Below are positions 1-6,276 of a stretch of DNA of 39,728 bases, piece by piece (position 1 is the stretch's first letter; each line of letters begins with the position of its first letter). The stretch covers positions 1 to 39,728 of the forward strand of contig NZ_FUYB01000026.1 in NCBI RefSeq assembly GCF_900167255.1. Reading direction: 5' to 3'. Made by a program: the position numbers and the translations under genes. The DNA is from Thiothrix eikelboomii. Its GTDB lineage: Bacteria > Pseudomonadota > Gammaproteobacteria > Thiotrichales > Thiotrichaceae. The notes under the pieces were generated by a model. It saw nothing but the letters and a program-made list of their open reading frames with translations, ran no database searches and was not told the DNA's origin.

Positions 1-255
1 TGAGTTTTTTAAATGGCGCACCACGGTCGTCGGGCTGATCTTCAACACCCGACCCGTATCACGTACCCCTGAGCCATTCATCGCCATGTCAATGATCCGC
101 TCCGCTACACCAGGGCGATTCGCTTCATAACGGTAGTTCAACTGAAAACAGTGATGACACCCTCGGCAGCGATAACGCGCCTCTCCACTGGCGGCCTTAC
201 CATGTCGATACACCGCACTGGAACACTTCGGACATAACACTTCTATCGTTGCCAT
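1..255 (-). CDS. insA: IS1-family InsA-type protein (partial)
   Basis: 85 codons from an ATG at 255 run off the left edge; IS1 InsA is about 91 residues, so only the end is missing. The product starts MATIEVLCPKCSS and has a zinc-finger-like array of Cys pairs (CPKC, then CRGCHHC), followed by a helix-turn-helix region containing IIDMAMNGSG and ending in VVRHLKNS. These segments are typical of InsA, the DNA-binding N-terminal reading frame of IS1. In IS1 it represses the element alone and yields transposase when fused to InsB by frameshifting; that part is family knowledge. The catalytic half is outside the window. Confidence 0.85.
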   Translation of the reverse strand, partial: MATIEVLCPKCSSAVYRHGKAASGEARYRCRGCHHCFQLNYRYEANRPGVAERIIDMAMNGSGVRDTGRVLKISPTTVVRHLKNS

Positions 256-322
256 GATTCACTACTCTACGTACATCAAGAGCGTTAGTTTAAATGCTAT
301 TCAACCGCTTGGATACATGACC
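1..322 (-). mobile_element. IS1-family insertion sequence, cut by the window edge
   Basis: Contains the start of an InsA-type gene (1-255) and, 67 bp upstream of its ATG, a candidate terminal repeat at 308-322. Read on the minus strand that repeat is GGTCATGTATCCAAG, which matches the outer end of IS1 (GGTGATGCTGCCAAC) at 10 of 15 positions. The distance from IS end to insA is about that of IS1. The remainder (insB and the other end) lies left of the window. The element sits 50 bp from an attC-like site. The outer boundary is an inference from similarity; no target duplication can be checked from one end. Confidence 0.6.
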
Positions 323-372
323 AAGGAAAGCTTCATGTTAATTTATATCCCATGATTTGCTCATACTTTGGC

Positions 373-432
373 GCATAACGTTTGAGCTTTGAGCGAATGG
401 TTAAGCGGCACTGTCCAGAGTTCCGGTTGAAC
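373..432 (-). repeat. attC-like recombination site after the DUF1304 gene
   Basis: A 60-bp stretch bounded, on the minus strand, by GTTCAAC (432-426, fits the R'' consensus RYYYAAC) and GTTATGC (379-373, close to R' GTTRRRY). It begins at the base following the TGA stop of the DUF1304 gene, which is where a cassette attC normally lies, and 60 bp is a common attC length. Just before R' is GCTCAAAC, similar to known L' regions. Pairing of the inner L boxes is poor, so the site may be degenerate or not functional. Confidence 0.45.
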
Positions 433-795
433 TCACTGCGAGAAGTACAGCAGACCCAAACCAATTGCTGCTGGACCCGCCTGGATGAACAGGATTTTTC
501 GGTTGGCCGTAGCAGCACCGTAGAGGCCAGCTACCAAAACGCAAGTCAGGAAAAATACTTTGACGGAAAAGCCTGATTCGCCAAGCAATAATCCCCAAAA
601 TAATCCCGCAGCCAAGAAGCCGTTGTAGAGGCCTTGATTGGCCGCAAGCGTCTTGGTCTGTGTTGCAAACTCGAGCGTCAAACCAAATGCCTTCAGCCCC
701 TTTGGCTTGTCCCATAAAAACATTTCGAGGACAAGTATGTAGACGTGCAAAAGCCCTACTAGTAGTACGACGACATTAGCGGTGACAGCGAACAA
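433..795 (-). CDS. DUF1304 family membrane protein
   Basis: Small integral membrane protein of unknown function with four predicted hydrophobic segments. Recognisable family stretches are LHVYILVLEMFLW near the N-terminus, LAANQGLYNGFLAAGLFWGL in the middle and YGAATANRKILFIQAGPAA near the C-terminus. I start it at the TTG at 795: GGAGG lies 5 nt upstream (801-805) and the resulting 120 residues match the usual family length. An in-frame ATG at 849 would add 18 residues but has no ribosome binding site. The stop codon abuts an attC-like palindrome, so the gene may be an integron-type cassette. Cellular role unknown. Confidence 0.8.
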   Translation of the reverse strand: MFAVTANVVVLLVGLLHVYILVLEMFLWDKPKGLKAFGLTLEFATQTKTLAANQGLYNGFLAAGLFWGLLLGESGFSVKVFFLTCVLVAGLYGAATANRKILFIQAGPAAIGLGLLYFSQ

Positions 796-960
796 ATGAA
801 CCTCCAAAGAATAATGAATTGAGGCCACGCCACGAACTGAGGTAGCCATTGCAATGTGCCTAAATAAGCTGCGGTTTTGCGAAGCAAAAGCATCCGGTTG
901 ATCTAGATCCTAGGTGCTCAGGAATACCATCCATTATTCCTGTTAAATAACAAAAATCTT

Positions 961-1500
961 CTATTCCATTATTTTCTCAAACCTAAACATCTCATCATAA
1001 CCTTCTTCATGATTCTGGCCTGAATACTGGTGAGGGTCTGGATGATACTTATTGTAGAAATCGACAATTTTGAAACCGCACCGATTTACATAGAAATGAA
1101 TATTTCTTTTCTCAAAATAGGGGGTAACAGTTTCCCAGACCTTGGTAATTGGAAATTCTCTTTCAATTGCTTTCCAAGCTTTGAGTCCAAAACCTCGACT
1201 CTGTTGGTTAGTCGCGATGAAGAAGAACGCCAATGAATTTCGACCACTCACTTGGTCAATTACTACAACAGCTCCCCCTATACGTTGTCCGTCTGCCAAG
1301 ATCCAGTAAGTAAAGGCCCCAGTAGTGTTGAATGACTGTTCAATATCCTCGTCAGAGGGTATTAGTTCTTCAAGTGGATGCCCAACATCGGCTTCTACCG
1401 CCACGAGGAAGGAAGCTTGTAAGGCGGATTTGAACTCGTTGAGGGTACTCACTTCAGCCTTCAAAAGGCTAATGTTTCCATTTTCTTCTAGTCTGCTCAC
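961..1500 (-). CDS. GNAT-family N-acetyltransferase
   Basis: 179 residues. The central part has the acetyl-CoA-binding motif A signature, QQSRGFGLKAW at about residues 98-108, preceded by the beta strand LAFFFIAT. The C-terminal part (FEKRNIHFYVNRCGFKIVDFY) is the usual GNAT ending in which an aromatic-rich strand follows a helix. The substrate cannot be told from sequence. It starts with GTG at 1500; this GTG overlaps the TGA of the upstream pseudogene as GTGA, implying former translational coupling. No close RBS is needed if coupled. Neighbouring genes are accessory. Confidence 0.85.
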   Translation of the reverse strand: MSRLEENGNISLLKAEVSTLNEFKSALQASFLVAVEADVGHPLEELIPSDEDIEQSFNTTGAFTYWILADGQRIGGAVVVIDQVSGRNSLAFFFIATNQQSRGFGLKAWKAIEREFPITKVWETVTPYFEKRNIHFYVNRCGFKIVDFYNKYHPDPHQYSGQNHEEGYDEMFRFEKIME

Positions 1501-1859
1501 TTATTCAACCTCCAATCAAATAGCTCCTTTCCAATTAAGCCTTGGCGGTCACCCATCAGCATTCCCCCAAGACACTCGTTCATTGCCTCGATGTCCTTGA
1601 AAGAGGTCACGACTGAATTCCCTGTGATGCGACCTTGCCATCTTGTCGTTGAGACTGTCTCGAAACGAGGCAAAGGCAGGTGGGTACTTCTCAGCTAGCT
1701 CCAGCCAATAGGCCATGCGAATGACAAGCGTATTCTTCGGTACAAGCGATCCTCGTCCAGCGCATGTTCGTGAAACCAAATGAACTGCGAAAGCGCTTCT
1801 TCGAATCGGCCTTCGTGAATCGCGGTTCTTCCGGCATTTAGACGGTCATGTGCGTTCAT
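1497..1859 (-). pseudogene. frameshifted small hypothetical protein (two compensating shifts)
   Basis: Three segments in shifted frames join into one plausible 121-codon protein. Segment 1 starts at the ATG at 1859 (MNAHDRLNAGRTAIHEGRF, then EEALSQFIWFHEHAL) and runs to about 1722 before hitting a stop. Segment 2, in another frame, reads YWLELAEKYPPAFASFRDSL. Segment 3 returns to the first frame from about 1605 (KDIEAMNECLGGMLMGDRQG) and ends at a TGA overlapping the GTG of the GNAT gene. The first and last frames being the same means the two shifts compensate. The assembled protein looks like a helical-repeat-type cytosolic protein of unknown function. A double sequencing error is possible. 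Confidence 0.55.
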
Positions 1860-1870
1860 TGCAATAACTA

Positions 1871-2350
1871 ACGAGGGTGTAGAAAAACCCGAATCTACTC
1901 ATCTCATCCAGATCGGGCAATCATTTTTTTGAACACTCCACACAGTTGGGATTTTTTTCACCCTTGCCGACTTCCGATTCCCCATAACGCACTGAATGCC
2001 GCCTGATACGGGCAATATGTTGTGTTTTTCGTGTTTGGCAACATCCTTTCCTCCTTCATACGGCATACTCATGGTGTGCCAGCTTTTAGAGATTATGCAT
2101 CAGGCAAAACAGTTTCCATTACCCGTCAACTTTGGCTTTGCTGCGCAAGGTGAAACGGTACAGGCGTTTGTTGCCGCCTCGGCAGAATTTGCCGGTCAAA
2201 GTCTAGTGCCAACGGTTTTAAGCCTTGAGCTTTGACAGGACGGACATTTCACCTGAATACTTGCCATTAGAACCTCACAGGAAAAAATCCCCATCTGACT
2301 ACAAGTGGGAATTCAACTCATCTAAAGCACGACCAACGAGGGTATAGCAA
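1871..2350. mobile_element. decayed insertion-sequence debris
   Basis: The 508-bp gap between 1860 and 2367 has no intact gene. It carries two same-orientation copies of an IS-type terminal repeat, at about 1871-1890 and 2337-2355, both of the form AACGAGGGTRTAGNAAAACC. The same repeat bounds the element at 5779-5966. Between them lies a transposase C-terminal remnant (2071-2190, minus) and, upstream of that at 2226-2267, a short minus-strand reading MASIQVKCPSCQSS that resembles the first residues of an IS1-type InsA. This looks like nested IS remnants; exact limits are uncertain. Confidence 0.5.
2071..2190 (-). pseudogene. transposase C-terminal remnant (DDE type)
   Basis: On the minus strand one frame reads KFCRGGNKRLYRFTLRSKAK and continues VDG, stop, WKLFCLMHNL, stop, KLAHH. 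Replacing the two TAA codons by CAA (Gln) and GAA (Glu) gives the sort of C-terminus seen in IS1182/IS5-like DDE transposases, in which a Trp-rich strand is followed by a HN(I/L)EKLA helix. It is therefore a degraded fragment with two nonsense mutations. Family assignment is from memory of the motif. A short IS-type terminal repeat lies downstream at 1871-1890. Confidence 0.5.
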
Positions 2351-2367
2351 AACCCCAATTCTTGGGT

Positions 2368-3348
2368 TCAATGGTCATGCTCCAATATTATGACGACGTT
2401 TCCCTTCTTGCGTCCGGTATCGACATAGCGATGAGCCTCTACAATCTGCTCGAATGAATAGCGCCGATCAATGACGGGTTTGAATACTCCCGTCTCCGCC
2501 AGCTGCGCGATAAAACGCAAATCCTCTGCCCGTGTTGCTGCCGGACCAGCGACAACTTTCTTGCTGCTCGTCATCGACACCCCTAGAGCTTGAAGCATGT
2601 CTGGCAGCCCAGCTAAAACCATCAGTAGGCGTCCCCCTTCGTTCAATGAAGCTTTGCTACGGTTGAACGGGGCTGTACCGACGGTATCGACAATTATGTC
2701 GTAGGTTTCACCATTCTGCGTGAAGTCCTCTTTGGTGTAGTCAATAACATGATGAGCACCGAGCGACCTCACGAGTTCTAGGTTCGAAGTGCTGCAAACG
2801 CCGGTCACTTCTGCCCCAAAGTGCCTAGCAAGCTGCACAGCGGCCGTGCCTACTGCGCCGGAAGCGCCATTGATGAGCACGCTTTCACCATGCTGAAGTT
2901 TTGCTCGATTGAAGAAATCCAGAGCCGTCATTCCACCAAAAGATAATGCTGCCGCTTCGTCGTAGGTCAGATTAGTCGGTTTCAATGCAATCGCCCCATT
3001 TTCCGGTATGCATTTGTACTCTGCATGACAACCCATGGCGAAATCGCTGAACGCAAAAACGGAGTCGCCTACTTTGAATTTACTGACATCTTTACCTGCT
3101 AATTCCACGACTCCGGCCAGCTCTGAACCAAGTATGGGTTGCCTAGGTCTTGAGATTCCCAATACCAGACGCATGATGGACCCGAATCCGGTAGGCACCT
3201 TGAGACTTCGCACCCGCCAGTCACCGGATGTGACCGTTGTCGCATAAATTTTTATCAGGACTTCATTGTTCAGAGGTGTGGGCTTTTCGACCTCCTTCAC
3301 TTTGAGTACTTCGGGCGGCCCATATCTTTCGCAAACAATTGCTTTCAT
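2368..3348 (-). CDS. NAD(P)-dependent MDR oxidoreductase (quinone reductase-like)
   Basis: 326 residues, the usual length for zinc-independent medium-chain dehydrogenase/reductases. The N-terminus (MKAIVCERYGPPEVLKVKEV) is typical of the family. The nucleotide-binding fold is marked by VLINGASGAVGTAAVQLA at about residues 156-173, a variant of the GxGxxG/AxxGxxG loop. LGSELAGVVELAGKDVSKFK at about 93-112 is the GroES-like domain signature. The structural-zinc cysteine cluster of classical alcohol dehydrogenases is absent. Likely reduces quinones or alpha,beta-unsaturated carbonyls with NAD(P)H; the substrate is unknown. The gene stands alone with IS debris downstream, so it may be an accessory gene acquired with the island. 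Confidence 0.87.
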   Translation of the reverse strand: MKAIVCERYGPPEVLKVKEVEKPTPLNNEVLIKIYATTVTSGDWRVRSLKVPTGFGSIMRLVLGISRPRQPILGSELAGVVELAGKDVSKFKVGDSVFAFSDFAMGCHAEYKCIPENGAIALKPTNLTYDEAAALSFGGMTALDFFNRAKLQHGESVLINGASGAVGTAAVQLARHFGAEVTGVCSTSNLELVRSLGAHHVIDYTKEDFTQNGETYDIIVDTVGTAPFNRSKASLNEGGRLLMVLAGLPDMLQALGVSMTSSKKVVAGPAATRAEDLRFIAQLAETGVFKPVIDRRYSFEQIVEAHRYVDTGRKKGNVVIILEHDH

Positions 3349-3492
3349 ACGTTATCGTCCTAGAAGGTTGTTTCGAGTGGCAGCCTCGTTGTCCAACGTC
3401 AATATGGCGACTCCTATGTCAGGCTAGTTGTCGCCTTTTTTGATTCTGACAATGGGGGGACAGTGGATAGCAAGTAAGATTGTGAATCTCGA

Positions 3493-3636
3493 TTATTTAT
3501 CATTATGACGAGAATCAAGCAGATATTTGATCATGCCTGCTGATTTTTCAAGGATATTCTCTGACCAATCAGCCCAATTAGGATCATCTGTAAATAAATC
3601 AAGCAAGACACATGAGTCTACAAAAACACCATTCAT
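3493..3636 (-). pseudogene. truncated VapC-like PIN toxin
   Basis: 47 codons starting at ATG 3636, whose AT overlaps the TAA of the antitoxin gene (TAATG), the normal arrangement in vapBC pairs. The start (MNGVFVDSCVLLDLFTDDP, then NWADWSENILEK) is a PIN-domain N-terminus with the first catalytic Asp at residue 7. After about residue 32 the similarity ends and a stop follows at 3493-3495. Full PIN toxins are about 130 residues, so the other acidic residues are missing and the product should be inactive. Likely cut by a deletion or insertion. Too short to be picked up by length-based gene calling. Confidence 0.65.
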
Positions 3637-3857
3637 TATGATTCTCTTGTCAGATCCATAATTTGATCTGTTGACATTTTAGCCGTCGCTATACCTCTAA
3701 ATCTGTGGAATTTTCTTGTGGCAACAGGCTCATCAACTTTGACTAGATGGAATCTCCCATTTTCTTCTCTGAAAGCGATTTTAGTCTCAGGTGTTATCCC
3801 TAGTATCTCTCTGATATTTCTAGGAATTGTTACTTGTCCTTTGGTCGTTACTCGCAT
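3636..3857 (-). CDS. AbrB/MazE-fold antitoxin (VapB-like)
   Basis: 73 residues with a SpoVT-AbrB swapped-hairpin domain: MRVTTKGQVTIPRNIREILG and then KIAFREENGRFHLVKVDE. The C-terminal stretch after residue 45 (FHRFRGIATAKMSTDQIMDL) is the type that binds a PIN toxin. The antitoxin would bind its own promoter and neutralise the VapC encoded next to it, but that toxin is truncated here, so the antitoxin is probably an orphan. Two perfect inverted repeats lie just upstream (3865-3901). Spacing and overlap with the toxin fragment show a former antitoxin-first operon. Confidence 0.82.
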   Translation of the reverse strand: MRVTTKGQVTIPRNIREILGITPETKIAFREENGRFHLVKVDEPVATRKFHRFRGIATAKMSTDQIMDLTRES

Positions 3858-3864
3858 GGATCAT

Positions 3865-3901
3865 ACATCTCCAGATGTGGGTAATACATTTACGGTATTA
3901 C
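3865..3901 (-). promoter_or_regulatory. probable operator of the AbrB-type antitoxin
   Basis: Two perfect inverted repeats lie directly upstream of the antitoxin ATG at 3857. ACATCT-cc-AGATGT occupies 3865-3878 and GTAATAC-7 nt-GTATTAC occupies 3881-3901. AbrB-type antitoxins autoregulate by binding palindromes at this position. Which of the two is bound cannot be told. Confidence 0.5.
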
Positions 3902-4028
3902 TTGTCGGGGTAATAATCAACGATGCTTTTTGTGTCGTTTGATCATCTACCCCGCGCATCAGCTCGGCTCATGAACTCTTTATCTTTTTACTCTTCAAAT
4001 TTGATGAAATGTAGTCGTCATTTGAAAA

Positions 4029-4115
4029 GCCAACCCAATATGATGGGCGCGATGGGGAGTCGAATGGGCGGAGTCGCGGACTGTCACCGCCTCCGTCGTC
4101 GAGCAACTGGTTGAC
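4029..4115 (-). repeat. attC-like site A after the intact PIN/Phd module
   Basis: An 87-bp element that starts at the antitoxin stop codon. On the minus strand GTCAACC (4115-4109) pairs with GGTTGGC (4035-4029) as a 7-bp outer stem allowing one G-T pair. Next to the outer box is GTTGCTCGACGACGG, shared almost exactly with sites B and C. An internal GCGG/CCGC hairpin with a 7-nt loop follows. The centre differs between copies, as in attC variable loops. Inner box pairing on the right side is weak. Confidence 0.45.
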
Positions 4116-4342
4116 TAAAAATAAGTTCTTTCTCTACCTTCTCTCACAATAGACATGATCTCACTACTTGAAAGACATAAATCTATCCCTTCAACATCTA
4201 AGGGAGATTTTTTGACTTTTGCTGGCGTAAGGTAGTATGCCTCCCCATTGCGTTTATAAATACAAATGATCCCTTCTTGTTTTGCAATCTCAAGCACTGA
4301 TGCAAAGTTTTTTCTGGCTTCGCTAAAGTTATATTGCCTCAT
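4115..4342 (-). CDS. Phd/YefM-type antitoxin (copy 1)
   Basis: 75 residues. The N-terminal MRQYNFSEARKNFASVLEIA is the Phd/YefM fold, in which the first strand and helix bind operator DNA; the C-terminal half (SSSEIMSIVREGRERTYF) would wrap the toxin. It overlaps the end of the upstream PIN toxin by 14 bp. The gene order is toxin first, which is the reverse of usual vapBC or phd-doc pairs. A near-identical copy (4 of 75 residues differ) lies at 6049-6276. An attC-like palindrome begins at its stop codon. Confidence 0.85.
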   Translation of the reverse strand: MRQYNFSEARKNFASVLEIAKQEGIICIYKRNGEAYYLTPAKVKKSPLDVEGIDLCLSSSEIMSIVREGRERTYF

Positions 4343-4736
4343 CGGTCACCTCCAATACTGTAATACCCATTTGTTTAGCAACATTTATTAAGTTCTTATC
4401 TAAAGTAAGTAATGGACTACTCGTTAGTTCCGCACATTGAATGAGATAAGCATCATAAGCATAAACATTAAAACTCTTCGTTATATGCAGAGTACGTTCT
4501 AGCGGCACATCTATAAACTGTATGGGAATTGATTTGTAAATTTTTAATGCTTTTTCTGCCTCTGCTAAATCAATCATTCTTCTTTTGAACAGGGCTGAAA
4601 AAGCGTTGCCGATCTCCCAATGCACAGAAATAGGTGCAGTTAATGATGCCCCAATCGTTATCTCTATAATCCTATCTTTTGTCCTCTCATTGCCAATGAC
4701 TGCAATCAGTGCAGATGTGTCTATCGTGATGTCCAT
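4329..4736 (-). CDS. PIN-domain ribonuclease toxin (intact)
   Basis: 135 residues, the normal length of VapC-like toxins. The acidic residues of the PIN active site are present: D6 (in MDITIDTSAL), E41 (HWEIGNAF), D95 (YAYDAYLIQCAEL) and D113 (LLTLDKNL). Such toxins are Mg-dependent endoribonucleases that cut tRNA or rRNA; the target here is unknown. It is the first gene of the pair, with its antitoxin downstream and overlapping by 14 bp. TGTACA-type repeats upstream (4754-4811) are probable operators. Copy 2 of the module at 6049-6538 has lost the first third of this toxin. Confidence 0.87.
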   Translation of the reverse strand: MDITIDTSALIAVIGNERTKDRIIEITIGASLTAPISVHWEIGNAFSALFKRRMIDLAEAEKALKIYKSIPIQFIDVPLERTLHITKSFNVYAYDAYLIQCAELTSSPLLTLDKNLINVAKQMGITVLEVTDEAI

Positions 4737-4753
4737 CTCGTCTCAATCTTTAA

Positions 4754-4811
4754 GTACACATGTACCACTATAGACGTAATTGACTGACTTGTACAGATGT
4801 ACACTTGTACA
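4754..4811 (-). promoter_or_regulatory. probable operator array of the PIN/Phd module
   Basis: Three clusters of TGTAC-type half-sites lie 18-75 bp upstream of the toxin start. GTACA-ca-TGTAC is at 4754-4765, TGTACA-ga-TGTACA at 4790-4803 and a further TGTACA at 4806-4811. TGTACA is itself a palindrome. Repeated palindromes at this place are typical targets of antitoxin or toxin-antitoxin autorepression. This upstream region is not kept in copy 2, where a MITE replaces it. Confidence 0.5.
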
Positions 4812-4895
4812 CTTGTTTTTAGAGGCGAAGAGGAAAATATATAACCAATTGATTATTATGAACTTAGCTGATTAAATAATGATTGTGTCGTGAAC

Positions 4896-4987
4896 GCATA
4901 ACGTCTCGGTTGACGAGCACAGCGAGGAGTAAATAAAACGAAGACGCGGGCTGTCACCGCGTCCGTCGTCGAGCAACTTGTTGACGC
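4896..4987 (-). repeat. attC-like site B after brnTA
   Basis: The best-formed of the large sites (92 bp). On the minus strand the left simple site is CGTCAAC-AA-GTTGCTC (4986-4971 region) and the right one is GTCAAC-6 nt-GTTATGC (ending 4896). The outer boxes pair (GCGT with ATGC, AAC with GTT, one bulged C) and the inner boxes pair through GTTG/CAAC and CGA/TCG with an extra base on the L'' side, a hallmark of attC. A perfect GACGCGG/CCGCGTC hairpin with a 7-nt loop lies within the left half. It lies 33 bp downstream of the brnA stop. Confidence 0.55.
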
Positions 4988-5020
4988 ATTAATTGGAATT
5001 ATTTTTGTCGTACCTGACGC

Positions 5021-5281
5021 TCATGGATTAACCGAAGCATCTCTAAATGCTTTTAAAACGCTGTTGATACGTGTTTGATAACCTGCACCTTGAGCCTTGA
5101 ACCATTCCAGCACATCTTGATCGATACGCAAAGAAACAGATGTTTTGGCTGGCAAGGGTTTTAAACCTTGGCGAACAATGCCACGGACGACATGACGGAC
5201 TTCAGCTTCGGGATGTTCTTCAGTTGGCTCACCTTGAGTAGCTGACGCAAGGCGAACCCAATCAGTATTGGATTGAGTCAT
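5021..5281 (-). CDS. brnA: BrnA-type antitoxin
   Basis: 86 residues with the BrnA signature KTSVSLRIDQDVLEWFKAQG followed by AGYQTRINSVLKAF, a ribbon-helix-helix DNA-binding dimer at the C-terminus. BrnA neutralises the RNase BrnT and represses the operon as a complex. It overlaps the toxin gene by 20 bp, and a good ribosome binding site, AGAGGTGAT, lies within brnT 5 nt before the ATG. The toxin-first order is normal for this family. The C-terminal end is short (FRDASVNP). Confidence 0.9.
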   Translation of the reverse strand: MTQSNTDWVRLASATQGEPTEEHPEAEVRHVVRGIVRQGLKPLPAKTSVSLRIDQDVLEWFKAQGAGYQTRINSVLKAFRDASVNP

Positions 5282-5537
5282 AATAGATCACCTCTTCTCG
5301 TTTGCTTGCTTTGCGGAAGGAAATAATACGAATCTCATGGTCATTCTCTGTGTGGACAATGGAAACGACCACTCCAGCCAGTAATCCGAGAGTGATAAAC
5401 CGTTGTTCACTGTAGTCGAACCTGTCATCTTCAAAAGTGAAGGTAATGCCCTCAAACACACGCGATGCATCCATAAAATCAAGACCATGTGATTTTGTGT
5501 TTATTGCGCGTTTTGTCTCAGACCATGTAAATCTCAT
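5262..5537 (-). CDS. brnT: BrnT-type ribonuclease toxin
   Basis: 91 residues, typical length. Family segments seen are FTWSETKRAINTKSHGLDF at the N-terminus, FEDDRFDYSEQRFITLGLL in the middle and EIRIISFRKASKREEVIYYD at the C-terminus. BrnT is a RelE-fold RNase that inhibits translation until bound by BrnA; the RxxSxRxA-type tail (here FRKASKREE) is present, so it should be active. Immediately upstream is a perfect 10-bp palindrome, TGTATATACA (5546-5555). The pair is intact and is flanked downstream by attC-like site B. Confidence 0.9.
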   Translation of the reverse strand: MRFTWSETKRAINTKSHGLDFMDASRVFEGITFTFEDDRFDYSEQRFITLGLLAGVVVSIVHTENDHEIRIISFRKASKREEVIYYDSIQY

Positions 5538-5545
5538 GGTTTAAG

Positions 5546-5555
5546 TGTATATACA
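5546..5555 (-). promoter_or_regulatory. palindrome upstream of brnT
   Basis: TGTATATACA, a perfect 10-bp palindrome 8 bp upstream of the brnT ATG. Position and symmetry suit a BrnA operator or a site overlapping the -10 region; short AT-rich palindromes also arise by chance. Confidence 0.3.
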
Positions 5556-5778
5556 TTTTGTAGTGTCATCAAGGTATAAAATTTATTCGTACTTTGTACT
5601 CGGCACATACTTTCCCGCGCATCAGCGCGGCTTTAAAATCAGGCTGTGATATTGGCACAATCTGTCACGCATCAACGCACCGTGAACGATCAAGTAACCA
5701 CCGCATTTTGTCAGCAAGGGAAATCTCATCTTTTTAAACGCTCTCAATCGGGTGATGCTTTTTGTTTTTGCCCCACGC

Positions 5779-5966
5779 CAACAAGGGTGTAGTAAAACCT
5801 AAGTGCTCGCGGTGAAATATCAAAAGTGGCATGATGTACGTGAATATTTGAGGAGTTTGCAATGTTGAATTACAAAATTTTTACGTAGGATTGCATTTTT
5901 AGTTAAATTTTATCCAACTCTCAGAGCTTAAAAAAATGGCTTAGAGGTTTTCCTACACCCTCAACT
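5779..5966. mobile_element. internally deleted IS (MITE-like, 188 bp)
   Basis: Bounded by inverted copies of the repeat RAGGGTGTAGNAAAACCT: plus strand at 5783-5800 and complement at 5946-5963. Inside the left end is TGAGGAG followed, 7 nt on, by ATG (5862) and a short frame MLNYKIFT then a stop, as expected for the ribosome binding site and start of a transposase whose body has been deleted. The right end reads into attC-like site C. The same terminal repeat occurs at 1871 and 2337. The 5556-5778 stretch to its left holds no gene; a small palindrome CCGCGC-atca-GCGCGG is at 5615-5630. Confidence 0.5.
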
Positions 5967-6050
5967 TCATGGCTGACGGGCGCGGCGGGGAAGTAAATTG
6001 TTAGAACTCGCGGGCTGTTACCGCGTCCGTCGTCGAGCAACTTATTGGCT
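5961..6050 (-). repeat. attC-like site C after antitoxin copy 2
   Basis: Starts at the stop codon of antitoxin copy 2. On the minus strand it shares AAGTTGCTCGACGACGG with sites A and B, a CGCGG/CCGCG hairpin with 7-nt loop, and a right-hand motif GCGCCCGTCAGCC matching GTGCTCGTCAACC in site B. The outer right box is blurred because an IS-derived element ends there (GTTGAGG). Probably a damaged site. Confidence 0.4.
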
Positions 6051-6276
6051 AAAAATAAGTTCTTTCTCTGCTCTCTCTCACAATAGACATGATATGACTG
6101 CTTGAAAGCCGTAAATCTATCCCTTCAACATCTAAAGGAGATTTTTTGACTTTTGCTGGCGTAAGGTAGTATGCCTCCCCATTGCGTTTATAAATACAAA
6201 TGATCCCTTCTTGTTTTGCCGTCTCAAGCACTGATGCAAAGTTTTTTCTGGCTTCGCTAAAGTTATATTGCCTCAT
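6049..6276 (-). CDS. Phd/YefM-type antitoxin (copy 2)
   Basis: 75 residues, differing from copy 1 by I19T, C56R, E61H and G68S. The DNA-binding N-terminal half is otherwise identical. Its partner toxin has lost its first 44 residues, so this antitoxin no longer has a linked active toxin, yet it may still neutralise the copy 1 toxin. It keeps the 14-bp overlap with the toxin remnant. Its original promoter region was replaced by a MITE-like element, so expression is doubtful. Confidence 0.82.
   Translation of the reverse strand: MRQYNFSEARKNFASVLETAKQEGIICIYKRNGEAYYLTPAKVKKSPLDVEGIDLRLSSSHIMSIVRESRERTYF

Noticed and set aside
1996-2235. Plus-strand open frame of 79 codons
   Set aside because: Lies opposite the decayed transposase remnant, has no ribosome binding site and no recognisable protein features.
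4029-6050. REP or ordinary intergenic palindromes instead of attC-like sites
   Set aside because: Kept as an alternative only: the positions at stop codons, the simple-site boxes and the variable centre fit attC better, but a model-based scan is needed.
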